From a virus: 20,017 nt of DNA. Below are positions 1 to 8,017 of this stretch, one piece after another; the stretch's first letter is position 1, and each line of letters opens with the position of its first letter. The notes beneath the pieces were generated by a model. It saw only the letters and a program-made list of their open reading frames with translations. It did no database searches and had not been told where the DNA came from. The DNA is taken from positions 1 to 20,017 of IMG/VR virus record IMGVR_UViG_3300025264_000152; one strand, given 5' to 3'. The position numbers and the translations under genes are program-made.

Positions 1-2172
1 GTCATCACGGTTACCGAACATCTGGAAAACTCCACCACTGGTTCCAATCGTCAGTCTTCGTCCTTCCTGGAGCCACTCGATCTTGTCCACAGTATCTGAA
101 GAAATCATGAGAGAGATCGCATTGTCCGAGTAGATCTGCTCTCCCATGATGCTTGCACCGGATGTGTTGAACTTGCCGGTCTGGACACCAAGCGGCTCCG
201 AGGAAGCAAAGTTGTCGAAGTCTCCTGATTTGGAGAAATGCACGGTCTGAGGCTCATCGAGAGTTCCTGCGAAAACAAGACGCTGCTGGAAGATCTGAAC
301 GCATCTCGGAAAACCTGAAGACTCGGAGAAGGATCCAAGTGCCCACTCAGTCGAGGAGCCGTCATAGGCCAGGTGCTCGTTGACCGTGCAGACAACTACG
401 GTCGTGCTTGTCACCGAATCCACTGTTGCATAGCCCCACATGATCTGAGGTGCTATCTCACTGTTGATCCTGATGATCCTGCCTACATCGGAATTTCCGC
501 TGCTTGCAGAGAAACCAACATCATCGTTGATCCCGGTCGTGGAACTGAAAGTCAGAGTCACCTTCGAGTTCTTTGGAATGAACTTCTTGAAGAACTTGAT
601 GTCCTTTGAAACAGAACCGATCCACTCAACCGGATCTCCAGTCTTGTCAGTGGAAAGCTTAAAAGTGTTCGTTGTTGCAGCAACCACATAATAAAGAGTC
701 CCTGCAGTCAGGCTCTGGATCCCGCTAAAGGAAATTGTGTGTGTGGGTGGCCCAGTAGATGTTACACCAGTAATATCAACAGGTTCACCTCCTTTCGTAA
801 GAGAAAGCTTGATCGTATTGGCTGCCTTATCAACCACATAATAAGTTGCCGAAGTTGACAATCCTGTCGGCAGAGTATTAGTCGTTGTCAACTTAACAAC
901 ATTTCCGTTCTCAAGCTCATGTCCATTGATCGTGATAGTGTCGGCACTTGCATCAACATCCCCATTCACAAAAGTTGCAGTCTGTTCACCCTCACCTCCG
1001 CGATAGAAGATCTGCTGCCCATTGACGAGAGGATGAGCGACCATAGTGAAGGAATGATCGGTATAGTCTGCATTTGCTCCGGAGATCTCTCCAATCAGCT
1101 CGAACCCATAGTCCTTATAGAAGATCTTACGGGTTCCAGTCCCTACATCCGTTATAGTTAAAGCTGTCCCTCCATAAGTGGTTGCCATCTTGAAATCATC
1201 AAGAGTTGCATTAACAACAAAATATTCAGATTCAGTTCCGAATGTGTCAGAACCACTTCCATAAGCAGGAAGATCACTGCCAGTAAATTTAACTGTCTGA
1301 CCATCAACCAGACCATGATTGACTACCGAGATTCTGTTTGTAGAAACATTTACATCTGCATCCACTAAAGTCTTGATTTCTGCATCAACCGAGTTCCTCG
1401 AAACCGTCACCGTTGTGGTCTCGGTGTTCACAGGCTTGTAAGGCCCATCCTTGAGTGTGAGTGTGGATAAAACCCAGTTGGTATCTGCCGTTCTCTTCAG
1501 CTCCCTTGGTGCAAAATCAGGATGGGAGATGAAAAGCACATCCGCAGACTGAGTGAAAAAGAGATCATCCAGGTCCGAAGTCGTATAGGTAGTCAGTTCC
1601 TGATAAGGCTCGACAAACGTCCTTGTGCCCGATCCTGCAGAAGTGAGATTCAGTGCAGTTCCAAGAACATTGTCTGCAAGAGATAAACGGATGGCTGCAC
1701 CAGAGACGTAATGAATAAAGTACCTCTGGCCGGTGATCAGACCTCCGGGAGCTGCTGCTCCTGCTCCAAGAGTCAGGTAGACATCGTCACCAACTGAAAG
1801 TCCATGACCAGTGCCTGAAAGAGTGATTGTCTGAGTTGAAGTGTTGACCGAAGAGATGTCACCGTTTGCAGGAAGTGCAGCGGTCAGGATGTTGTCAGTC
1901 CGGTAGAAGCGGACATAGAGATTCCCGAACTCCAGCACATAGCTTTCACCCTGGCCGAAGTTGAACGGAACCAGACGGACATCTGCATTGTCCTTCGTCT
2001 TTGAAACGAAGAAAGTCCCAGGTCTGCGGGTTACCGATCCTTGAGGAAGAGGGATGTAGTTCTCACAAACCTTGAGAGAACTCTTGTAGGAAGGCAGATC
2101 GACATATCCCTGCATCCTCGGAGATATCTGTCCATCTGCAAAAGAGGTCTGGACTGCCTGAATCCGAGGCAT
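1..2172 (-). CDS. Tail nozzle-like virion protein (T7 gp12 / tail tubular protein B type), partial
   Basis: The frame is open for 724 codons from the ATG at 2172 to the left edge, so the C-terminus is missing. The first 60 residues carry the signature of podovirus tail nozzle or stabilisation proteins: FADGQISPR, then VDLPSYKSSLKVCENY, then GSVTRRPGTFFV. Near the edge IEWLQEG and LTIGTSGGVFQM match the usual body of this family. Between residues about 112 and 513 there are several copies of a beta-rich module of about 65 residues (HGLxxGxxV ... YYVV ... KLS ... GxxV), which suggests inserted repeat domains. The start forms a TAATG overlap with the stop of the upstream gp11-like gene, with GAGGAGG just upstream. 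Such a protein would form the distal tail tube below the gp11-like adaptor. The family class is fairly sure; the role is inferred. Confidence 0.8.
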   Translation of the reverse strand, partial: MPRIQAVQTSFADGQISPRMQGYVDLPSYKSSLKVCENYIPLPQGSVTRRPGTFFVSKTKDNADVRLVPFNFGQGESYVLEFGNLYVRFYRTDNILTAALPANGDISSVNTSTQTITLSGTGHGLSVGDDVYLTLGAGAAAPGGLITGQRYFIHYVSGAAIRLSLADNVLGTALNLTSAGSGTRTFVEPYQELTTYTTSDLDDLFFTQSADVLFISHPDFAPRELKRTADTNWVLSTLTLKDGPYKPVNTETTTVTVSRNSVDAEIKTLVDADVNVSTNRISVVNHGLVDGQTVKFTGSDLPAYGSGSDTFGTESEYFVVNATLDDFKMATTYGGTALTITDVGTGTRKIFYKDYGFELIGEISGANADYTDHSFTMVAHPLVNGQQIFYRGGEGEQTATFVNGDVDASADTITINGHELENGNVVKLTTTNTLPTGLSTSATYYVVDKAANTIKLSLTKGGEPVDITGVTSTGPPTHTISFSGIQSLTAGTLYYVVAATTNTFKLSTDKTGDPVEWIGSVSKDIKFFKKFIPKNSKVTLTFSSTTGINDDVGFSASSGNSDVGRIIRINSEIAPQIMWGYATVDSVTSTTVVVCTVNEHLAYDGSSTEWALGSFSESSGFPRCVQIFQQRLVFAGTLDEPQTVHFSKSGDFDNFASSEPLGVQTGKFNTSGASIMGEQIYSDNAISLMISSDTVDKIEWLQEGRRLTIGTSGGVFQMFGNRDD

Positions 2173-2732
2173 TACCTCCTCGCTTCAATGAAAATATCTG
2201 CATAGATCGTGTTTACATAGGCTTTCTCAGCACTGTCCACGCTTCTGGCTTCAGACAGCGTCTGATTGTACCTTGCAAACATATTGTCCCTCAGTTCCGG
2301 ACGGCCTGTGAGAGCCTCCGCAATCTCGGATGCCAGTCTGAGGCCGATTGCCTGAATCAACAGGGAATCAAACTCGTTGGGATCCTCGATCCTCTTGACG
2401 TACTTGATCCAGGCTTGCTCTGCATCGGTAACGATAAACCCGTTCTCGACGTGGTGCTCCTTGTCCCAGTCATAGAGATCAATGAGCCTCAAACAGTCGC
2501 TGGGAAGCGCATACCGATACGAGAACTCCCAAACCGGATTGGTCGATGACCTTGCAAGCTTGACCCTGGTAACTGCACACGACCAGGGGTGAGCACGGAG
2601 CACGGAATCACGCACATCGTTGAAACGAAGATTGCAAAGCCGTGCCCGTTCGTTGTTGTCGCTCAAACTGGAGATCTTCTGATCCCCAAGGTTGGTGAGA
2701 CCGATGTTGCAGATCTCTACGACACTGGTCAT
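2172..2732 (-). CDS. Head-tail adaptor / tail tubular protein A (T7 gp11-like)
   Basis: The 186-residue length is typical of the gp11-like adaptor family. It begins VVEICNIGLTNLGDQKISSL and then shows the diagnostic stretch VRDSVLRAHPWSCAVTRVKLA followed by YRYALPSDCLRLIDLYD. The C-terminal helical part (LLIQAIGLRLASEIAEALTG, then a Tyr-Asn-rich tail) also fits. Known members form a dodecameric ring joining portal to tail nozzle. It lies directly upstream of the nozzle-like gene, as in T7-type modules. Its ATG overlaps the TAA of the preceding gene (TAATG) and has no strong Shine-Dalgarno, so translation is probably coupled. Confidence 0.87.
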   Translation of the reverse strand: MTSVVEICNIGLTNLGDQKISSLSDNNERARLCNLRFNDVRDSVLRAHPWSCAVTRVKLARSSTNPVWEFSYRYALPSDCLRLIDLYDWDKEHHVENGFIVTDAEQAWIKYVKRIEDPNEFDSLLIQAIGLRLASEIAEALTGRPELRDNMFARYNQTLSEARSVDSAEKAYVNTIYADIFIEARR

Positions 2733-3229
2733 TAATCTACAGTGTAGAAAATTTCCAGAGAGATGCTTCCAACAGCATCCGTTACGGCATCCTGAAGTTT
2801 AACCTTGACATCCAGAAGACCGCCTGGATCAGATGACTCAGATGCCACATAGTCCCAGAGGGCCGTCTGACCTGATGCAAAATCCTCAAGAAGAGAATTA
2901 GAACTTGCAGTTGCTACCGAGACACCGTCAAGAAGACCATTCGGATCATCTGCATTCGCAAGGTTGCCGTCTACTGCATAGACACCAACATCCGCAGTGG
3001 CACCAGAGGCACCGATGTTGTCCCAATAAAGAGTGGAACTCGGCAGAATGACTGCATTCGATGGCAGTCTTGCCAGGTGATATGTCGAATTGATGCTATC
3101 GTCATTGTTGGTTTCAACAGAGTCGAATGTGCAACGGACCCGACCATAATGATAACGGGAGTCCACAAAGGTCTGCTTTGTTGCCACCAGATCGGTGGTC
3201 TTTGTTCCTACTAAATTTACTTCGGCCAT
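2732..3229 (-). CDS. Putative virion protein downstream of the capsid gene
   Basis: This is a 165-residue acidic, Ser/Asp/Asn-rich protein with no signal peptide or membrane segment. After a polar N-terminus comes STYHLARLPSNAVILPSSTL and a beta-rich stretch (ADVGVYAVDG), ending SISLEIFYTVD. I recognise this only as a type of small conserved protein found next to capsid genes in podovirus-like phages. A head-decoration or minor capsid role is possible but not shown. The ATG has GGAG six bases upstream. The gene follows a strong terminator that comes after the capsid gene, so it is probably made in lower amounts than capsid. It is coupled by TAATG to the gp11-like gene. Confidence 0.6.
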   Translation of the reverse strand: MAEVNLVGTKTTDLVATKQTFVDSRYHYGRVRCTFDSVETNNDDSINSTYHLARLPSNAVILPSSTLYWDNIGASGATADVGVYAVDGNLANADDPNGLLDGVSVATASSNSLLEDFASGQTALWDYVASESSDPGGLLDVKVKLQDAVTDAVGSISLEIFYTVD

Positions 3230-3253
3230 AACTTACTCCATTCAGCTGGCGTT

Positions 3254-3288
3254 GATAAAAAGGCAGCCACTCACCAAGAGCAGCTGCC
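3254..3288 (-). terminator. Rho-independent terminator after the major capsid gene
   Basis: On the minus strand an 11-bp stem (arms 3288-3278 and 3272-3262, with two G-U pairs and a 5-nt loop UUGGU) is followed at once by TTTTTATC (3261-3254). It lies 13 bases past the capsid stop codon. It would end most late transcripts after the capsid gene and let some read through into the tail genes, a common arrangement in phages that need much capsid protein. Confidence 0.82.
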
Positions 3289-3300
3289 AGGGGTTACTGG

Positions 3301-4257
3301 TTACGCTGGGTGACAAGCAATCGAACAGACTTTCTCTTCCTGCAGACGGACGGATCCGACTGTCATCGAGAAATAAACATAGGTGCTGAAACGCTTGTCG
3401 GCACGTTCTGTGATCCGGGCACGAATATCATCCCACACACAGAATCCCATCCCTTCGCGATGCCACATCATGACGAGCTGGTCATCAGCAGAATCGGTGT
3501 TGAGAAGTTCTGTACGGATGAAACGCATTCCCATGAACTCAGAGATCTCACCGGATGCCAACTGGCGAACCTGACCCATATCGGCACCCATCGCAGTTCC
3601 AGGGGCTCCACTGGTGATCGTGATCGTTCCACCATGCTTGTGACCAAATGAGATGTCACTCAAGAGGTGAGCAAGCTGTAGTGAATTCACTGCAACGAAA
3701 ATGTTCGGATTGCCTTCCAGATCATAATCGTCACCCTCACCTGCATTGATCTTCTGACGGGCTTCCAAAAGCTTGGAAATGGTCAGACCGCAGTCACCTG
3801 TAGAGTTGCCGTAAGTTGCTGAACCAATTGCAACGGTGTTCGACAAAGAGGCAGATCCAGATCCGTCTGCACCCGTGGAAGCTGTTCCACTGAGAGCATC
3901 GAGGATCTCGTTATCGATCGCTCTTCCCATTGCACTAGCTGCGTTTTGAGCATAAACCGATGTGGGATCGATCAGCATTCTGACGCGATCGACATCATCG
4001 ATCATATCGCCCCAGTCATAGGAGACCGGAGTTACTCTGCGCCTTGAATGCGGGGTATCGATCTGCGGGGAATCCGCATGTCGGGAGGTCACCTTCTGGG
4101 CGGTTACCGAACCGATCCGCTCCATGTAGACCTCTTCTCCCCTCTTGCCGGTTTCAACCATAGTGGCATTCCGCAAACGGGATGCCCTCTGCTGAACCAG
4201 AGAGAGGATGTTGTCTGAATACTGCTTCGTAAAAGCAGTCGTGATATTAACGGACAT
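3301..4257 (-). CDS. Major capsid protein
   Basis: The 318-residue protein is of the HK97-fold phage capsid type found in podoviruses. Typical stretches are the N-terminal helix SVNITTAFTKQYSDNI, the positions around RRRVTPVSYDWGDMIDDVDR, and DPTSVYAQNAASAMGRAIDN. The Gly/Ser-rich stretch near residues 130-140 and the C-terminal TYVYFSMTVGSVRLQEEKV also fit. An in-frame ATG exists at 4293, but I chose 4257 because GGAG lies five bases before it and the upstream 36 bases form the arm and loop of a hairpin. The gene sits between the scaffold gene and a strong terminator, the expected place for the capsid gene. A 158-nt leader with several hairpins precedes it. Confidence 0.88.
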   Translation of the reverse strand: MSVNITTAFTKQYSDNILSLVQQRASRLRNATMVETGKRGEEVYMERIGSVTAQKVTSRHADSPQIDTPHSRRRVTPVSYDWGDMIDDVDRVRMLIDPTSVYAQNAASAMGRAIDNEILDALSGTASTGADGSGSASLSNTVAIGSATYGNSTGDCGLTISKLLEARQKINAGEGDDYDLEGNPNIFVAVNSLQLAHLLSDISFGHKHGGTITITSGAPGTAMGADMGQVRQLASGEISEFMGMRFIRTELLNTDSADDQLVMMWHREGMGFCVWDDIRARITERADKRFSTYVYFSMTVGSVRLQEEKVCSIACHPA

Positions 4258-4261
4258 AAAT

Positions 4262-4304
4262 ACTCCAATGAGTTTGGGTTGGTTTCCTGCCAAATCATTG
4301 GAGT
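4262..4304 (-). promoter_or_regulatory. RNA hairpin covering the capsid ribosome-binding site
   Basis: On the transcript, ACUCCAAUGA (4304-4295) pairs perfectly with UCAUUGGAGU (4271-4262). Inside it UUUGG pairs with CCAAA across one bulged C, leaving a 12-nt loop. The 3' arm contains the UUGGAG Shine-Dalgarno of the capsid gene, whose ATG is five bases further on. The fold would hide the ribosome site until it is opened, or it may be an RNase III-type processing site. No U-run follows, so it is not a terminator. Confidence 0.6.
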
Positions 4305-4424
4305 TGTCCGTATAAACGGGCTCCGGGCCCTTTTAGCTCTAGGGTTCTCGAAGAATTGTCCGAGGCCGTAAAGTGCGGGCAGGCTTAATTTACCTGGGAC
4401 TATCCCAGTTTGGGACTAGCCCAG
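4305..4424 (-). other. Capsid gene leader with tandem small hairpins
   Basis: This stretch lies between the scaffold stop and the capsid hairpin. On the plus strand 4393-4408 and 4409-4424 are two 16-nt copies differing at three positions, each able to fold (CTGGG/CCCAG with a 5-nt loop; TGGG/CCCA). The second copy includes the scaffold stop codon. A short GC hairpin (GGGC/GCCC, about 4319-4331) also lies here. No convincing sigma70 promoter was found. Confidence 0.4.
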
Positions 4425-5288
4425 ATACTGATACAGTTGCGTCATTTCCTTTACTGCCTCCGCATGCTTTGGATGGTTTGCACTGCGGTAAGCGATCATA
4501 AAATCCTGATCGGAGTTTAGTTCCTTGATCTTGGACTCTGCGGTTGCGGGAGACATCCCGCCGATTCGTCCATCGTCACCGGACATCAGCCGGTGATCCT
4601 CACTGAGGAACCTTCCAATCCTTGAAAACATCTTCGTCAGACCAGGATGATTGCCGAACCCTGATTCCTCCATCAGCTTGACAGTATCCTTGTCTGCAAA
4701 CTGAAGGAATGCCCTGCGGGCTAGTTCAGAGTTCTTCTGATAATCATCACCCCATTCATTCGATAGATCCTTGGTATACTTCAGCTGTTCTTCCTCATAG
4801 GACTTTGCAGCCTTCTCGTTCTCCGAGTTGGCAAGTTCCCCCATGTAGTTGAACATCTTCCCGGCCTGATCCTGAGATAAGCCGGTTGTGTGCATGAACT
4901 GCCTGAAATGATCCGGGGCTTCTCCTCCTAGCTGATAATCCTCCGGCTTCTCAGGGCGGCCCAGCCGCTCATAAACTTCCGTCAGATCACCGCCATTCGG
5001 GACTCGAATCAGCTCCTCTCCAGGAGCACCCAGCTTCTTCACGGCATGGACGTAGCTCTTGGCTAGATCATTCCAGTCCTTGAAGTTTCTGAGGGACGGT
5101 TCATTCCTTAATTCCACTGGTAGCGCATCCGGATTGAAAGATCCAACACTTTCTTGTCCGGTTCCGGGTATCGGGGTTTCACCCCCTCCCAGAATAGAGC
5201 CTAACGGTGGTGGAGCCTCCGGTAATGCCGGAGCCTCAGTAGTCTCAGTAGTATTAGTAGTCATCTCCGAGGTCGCGGTCTCGATCAT
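4416..5288 (-). CDS. Capsid scaffolding protein
   Basis: This is a 290-residue, highly polar protein rich in Glu, Pro and Thr at the N-terminus (TTNTTETTEAPALPEAPPP) and helical after that. Features shared with podovirus scaffolds are the NEPSLRNFKDWNDLAKSYVH segment, GRPEKPEDYQL, and the C-terminal stretch of small basic helices (NHPKHAEAVKEMTQLYQYLG). Scaffolds guide capsid assembly and are removed from the finished head. It lies just upstream of the capsid gene, as expected. I chose the ATG at 5288 because AGAGAG lies eight bases before it; an ATG at 5264 is possible, but its GGAG touches the start codon. The gene overlaps the 3' end of the Bbp19-like gene by 35 bases. Confidence 0.8.
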   Translation of the reverse strand: MIETATSEMTTNTTETTEAPALPEAPPPLGSILGGGETPIPGTGQESVGSFNPDALPVELRNEPSLRNFKDWNDLAKSYVHAVKKLGAPGEELIRVPNGGDLTEVYERLGRPEKPEDYQLGGEAPDHFRQFMHTTGLSQDQAGKMFNYMGELANSENEKAAKSYEEEQLKYTKDLSNEWGDDYQKNSELARRAFLQFADKDTVKLMEESGFGNHPGLTKMFSRIGRFLSEDHRLMSGDDGRIGGMSPATAESKIKELNSDQDFMIAYRSANHPKHAEAVKEMTQLYQYLG

Positions 5289-5523
5289 GCGATTGTCTCT
5301 CTAGTTGTTCCAGTTCTGCAACACTCACACTCAAAAACGACATCAGATCCGTTACTACAGAACGCCTGCCGTCATTGTAGTGTGTGTGGTAAGGATCTCC
5401 GGGCACCATTGCACTGGAGAAGACGAAATGCCTTCCGCAGAGATCCGCGAGAACACGCTTCCCGGCATCCGTGCCGAACGTGAGCTCATAGTCAGCCTTA
5501 AGCTGTTTCTTCCGCCTTAGCAA
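5254..5523 (-). CDS. Small Bbp19-like phage protein
   Basis: This 89-residue protein lies between the portal and scaffold genes. The core YELTFGTDAGKRVLADLCGR, then MVPGDPYHTHYNDGRRSVV, matches the pattern of the Bbp19-like phage family (phage BPP-1 protein Bbp19), which usually occupies this place. The function is unknown. The only sensible in-frame start is TTG at 5523, which overlaps the portal 3' end by 26 bases and has no good Shine-Dalgarno, so translation may be coupled. The C-terminus is charged (DRDRDLGDDY). Confidence 0.68.
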   Translation of the reverse strand: MLRRKKQLKADYELTFGTDAGKRVLADLCGRHFVFSSAMVPGDPYHTHYNDGRRSVVTDLMSFLSVSVAELEQLERQSHDRDRDLGDDY

Positions 5524-7204
5524 GGTTCAGTGATGCCTGTGAGCGGTTCCGGTCTGCCATCGATACCAGATTATCCGCCTGTGCTACTGCCATCTGTTCC
5601 TGCATCTGCGTGTTCACCGCCATCTGCTGGGCTTCCGCTTCCATCTCTGCTGCAAACTCCTCCTCAGTCTTGAATACAGACGGAGGCACCCTGAGTATCT
5701 CTGCTGCTATGGTTGCAACCCGAGCAGGATCAATCCTGCGGAGTACCGATGGATCAATCTGGGCCATTGGCGTCAAAAACTGAATGAGGGCACTGACCGA
5801 AGTCATCTCGCCTGCCCTCTGGGCAATTCCTACAGGATTCGTGTACTCCACCTGGAAATCCGCTTCAATCAGCATCTCTGGAGGTGGTGGAAGCATCTGG
5901 TTCTTTACCATAATCGTCAAAGTCCGATCCACCAATGGTCCGAGAAACTCAACCTCCTGGCGAGATACAATCGGGCCGAGTACAGAGAGACGGTCACGCT
6001 GCCTCTGCATGATCTCGGTCGCAGAAAAACGGAGTACGTCACCATCAGGTGCAGTTGGTCCGGGAAGCTCAAGAAGGTCAAGGTAGAACGAACGGTTTAT
6101 TGCGTCCCTGACCTGGCCCATCTTCGCTTCGTTCAAGTCCGGCCTTCCTCGAGTCTCCAGAGGCATGATCCGATCATTGGGGCCCAAACCAGCCCTGAAA
6201 TAGTTCAGCCCGCCTGGTGTCGTTCTAATGGGAGAGAGGAATCCATCATCAGGCACCAAAAGTGGCGGGTCCACCATCTTCGCAAGGGATTTGAGCCCCA
6301 GTTCCTCCATCTTGTTCAGCATCCTCACATCTGCAAGAGCCTCGATTCCAGGACCGCGGCCATAAATCTCCTGAGCCTGACGCTCCCATCTGCTGCACAC
6401 ATATGGAAACTGATCGTAGCCTGAAACAGAAAGAATTCTCTTCTGGTCATGAAGCATGTAGACACTCATCCAAGGCATGTTCATCGACCCTGCCTCACCA
6501 AAGTTCCGGTCCTTCCGAGGCTTCACAACATGCAGACAGGAAAACTTCTTGTAGGGATTTCCCTCCATGTACGACTTGCTGACCGATTCAGGCAATACCT
6601 CGATTCCAAACTGCTCCACCAGGGCCTTTGCAGTGTGCTCGAACTTCCGGTAAACCGTATCCACACGGCCCAGATGATTCATCTGCAGAAAACACTCGCC
6701 TAGATGAAAGGTCCGGAACATCGGACCCTGACCAGGCTCATCATAAACCATCATCACACCCGTCCCGAATGCACCCAGATCCAGATAGAACTCATGGGAT
6801 GCAGGATGAAAATTCGAGATAGGACGGTTGAATACCTCGATCACAAGACGCTGAGACTCCTCCAGCCAAAGCTGAACATCACGGTCCTGCATCAAAGGTC
6901 TTGGAACCGTCAGCTGAAACCAGCTCGTCTGAGCATTTGTGAGTGTGTTGTGGAGACCTGATGCAAACCTCGTTAAAGCACGAACTGCAGTGCCCTCGAA
7001 GATCTTGTTCCTGCGCTTCTCGCCAGGAGCATAACTCGCATTGAAATCGGCCCTCCGGGGAATCATGTGCTCTGCAATATCCTGCCAGTACGACTCCCAG
7101 TTGTGACGCTCCGTCTCAAGCTCCTGAAATTCCTGGGAAAGCTGCTTAGACAGCTCCTGCTCCTCTGGAGAAGGAGACGTATTCTCGGGTGTGAATTCAG
7201 CCAC
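5498..7204 (-). CDS. Portal protein (podovirus head-tail connector)
   Basis: The 568-residue length and sequence fit the podovirus head-tail connector portal family. Visible family stretches are RHNWESYWQDIAEHMIPRRA, RALTRFASGLHNTLTNAQT, and the basin around YDQFPYVCSRWERQAQEIYG followed by GPGIEALADVRMLNKMEELG. The C-terminal 80 residues are Met/Gln/Ala-rich and helical, like the portal crown or barrel. The dodecamer forms the DNA entry vertex and binds the terminase. The start is GTG at 7204, with GAGG five bases upstream, and the gene begins seven bases after the preceding stop. Confidence 0.9.
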   Translation of the reverse strand: MAEFTPENTSPSPEEQELSKQLSQEFQELETERHNWESYWQDIAEHMIPRRADFNASYAPGEKRRNKIFEGTAVRALTRFASGLHNTLTNAQTSWFQLTVPRPLMQDRDVQLWLEESQRLVIEVFNRPISNFHPASHEFYLDLGAFGTGVMMVYDEPGQGPMFRTFHLGECFLQMNHLGRVDTVYRKFEHTAKALVEQFGIEVLPESVSKSYMEGNPYKKFSCLHVVKPRKDRNFGEAGSMNMPWMSVYMLHDQKRILSVSGYDQFPYVCSRWERQAQEIYGRGPGIEALADVRMLNKMEELGLKSLAKMVDPPLLVPDDGFLSPIRTTPGGLNYFRAGLGPNDRIMPLETRGRPDLNEAKMGQVRDAINRSFYLDLLELPGPTAPDGDVLRFSATEIMQRQRDRLSVLGPIVSRQEVEFLGPLVDRTLTIMVKNQMLPPPPEMLIEADFQVEYTNPVGIAQRAGEMTSVSALIQFLTPMAQIDPSVLRRIDPARVATIAAEILRVPPSVFKTEEEFAAEMEAEAQQMAVNTQMQEQMAVAQADNLVSMADRNRSQASLNLAKAEETA

Positions 7205-7211
7205 TATGACC

Positions 7212-8009
7212 TCATGCGTAACCAGTTAAAGAACGTCCAGTACCCTCACCAAAACCACCCTTGGTCAGCTGAGTCTCTGCCCTGCCGTAACGGCCTGCAA
7301 GCATCCTTCTGATTCTTGCCAGACGATCACGCTCCGACATCTCTCCGGGCTTTGCAGCACCCGACATTAAAGCTGCCGCCTCCTCAGAGGTGTCAGGTGC
7401 CTCTCCCGGTCCAGATGTCACTGTTCCACCACCACTACCACCATCATCCGTAGTTGTCGTGGTCGTTGTGTTATCACTCCAAACATCTTCCTCATTACCA
7501 ATCATCTGCCTCTTCCAATGCTCTCCATACTTCTGAATATTTCCACCGAAAAGAAACTTGTTAAGCTCATCACCAGTTTGGGATAAGCCCTTCAAAGCAA
7601 GCCCAATCCCGCTCCTTTGATCCATGCCAACCAAAGTATCCATTGAACCCTTAAAAGCACTCATTGCCGTTCCAAGCGTTCCACCGCCAGGCTTCAACCA
7701 GTCCTGTTCAAGATTGAGCGTCCCAATATCCGTGTTCAGGTTTCCCAACGAACCTCCCTCTATGCTCATCCAGTCCGGCATGGACGGAGCATTCAGATTC
7801 GGATGCAACGATGGTATGTTCGGAGTACCCGTCAAAGCAGGGTTCAGCCCCGGCAAACTCGGCTTGAACTGTGTTATGTTGTAGTTCAGATTCGGAGTAG
7901 GTGCTACTCCTGCCGTGATATTCTGAAGATTCTCAGATCCAGTGAAGGTCTTGCCTATAACTCCTGCAGTTTTTTGAAAAGCCCTAACCATTTTGCTGAA
8001 CTCGCTCAT
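7212..8009 (-). CDS. Unrecognised protein upstream of portal, possible internal virion protein
   Basis: This 265-residue protein was not recognised. The N-terminus is weakly amphipathic (FSKMVRAFQKTAGVIGKTF) and is followed by a long Pro/Asn/Leu-rich stretch (residues about 35-110) that looks extended. Near residue 180 there is a run of seven threonines followed by a Gly/Ser linker. The C-terminal 50 residues are basic and more structured (ERDRLARIRRMLAGRYGRAE, then TKGGFGEGTGRSLTG). It sits between portal and a coiled-coil gene, so a minor virion or internal core protein is a reasonable guess. The ATG has GAGGG four bases upstream. Confidence 0.5.
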   Translation of the reverse strand: MSEFSKMVRAFQKTAGVIGKTFTGSENLQNITAGVAPTPNLNYNITQFKPSLPGLNPALTGTPNIPSLHPNLNAPSMPDWMSIEGGSLGNLNTDIGTLNLEQDWLKPGGGTLGTAMSAFKGSMDTLVGMDQRSGIGLALKGLSQTGDELNKFLFGGNIQKYGEHWKRQMIGNEEDVWSDNTTTTTTTDDGGSGGGTVTSGPGEAPDTSEEAAALMSGAAKPGEMSERDRLARIRRMLAGRYGRAETQLTKGGFGEGTGRSLTGYA

Positions 8010-8017
8010 AAATCCCT

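Noticed and set aside
4258-4293. Capsid start at ATG 4293
   Set aside because: The extra 12 codons coincide with the hairpin and lack a Shine-Dalgarno, whereas ATG 4257 has GGAG at good spacing.
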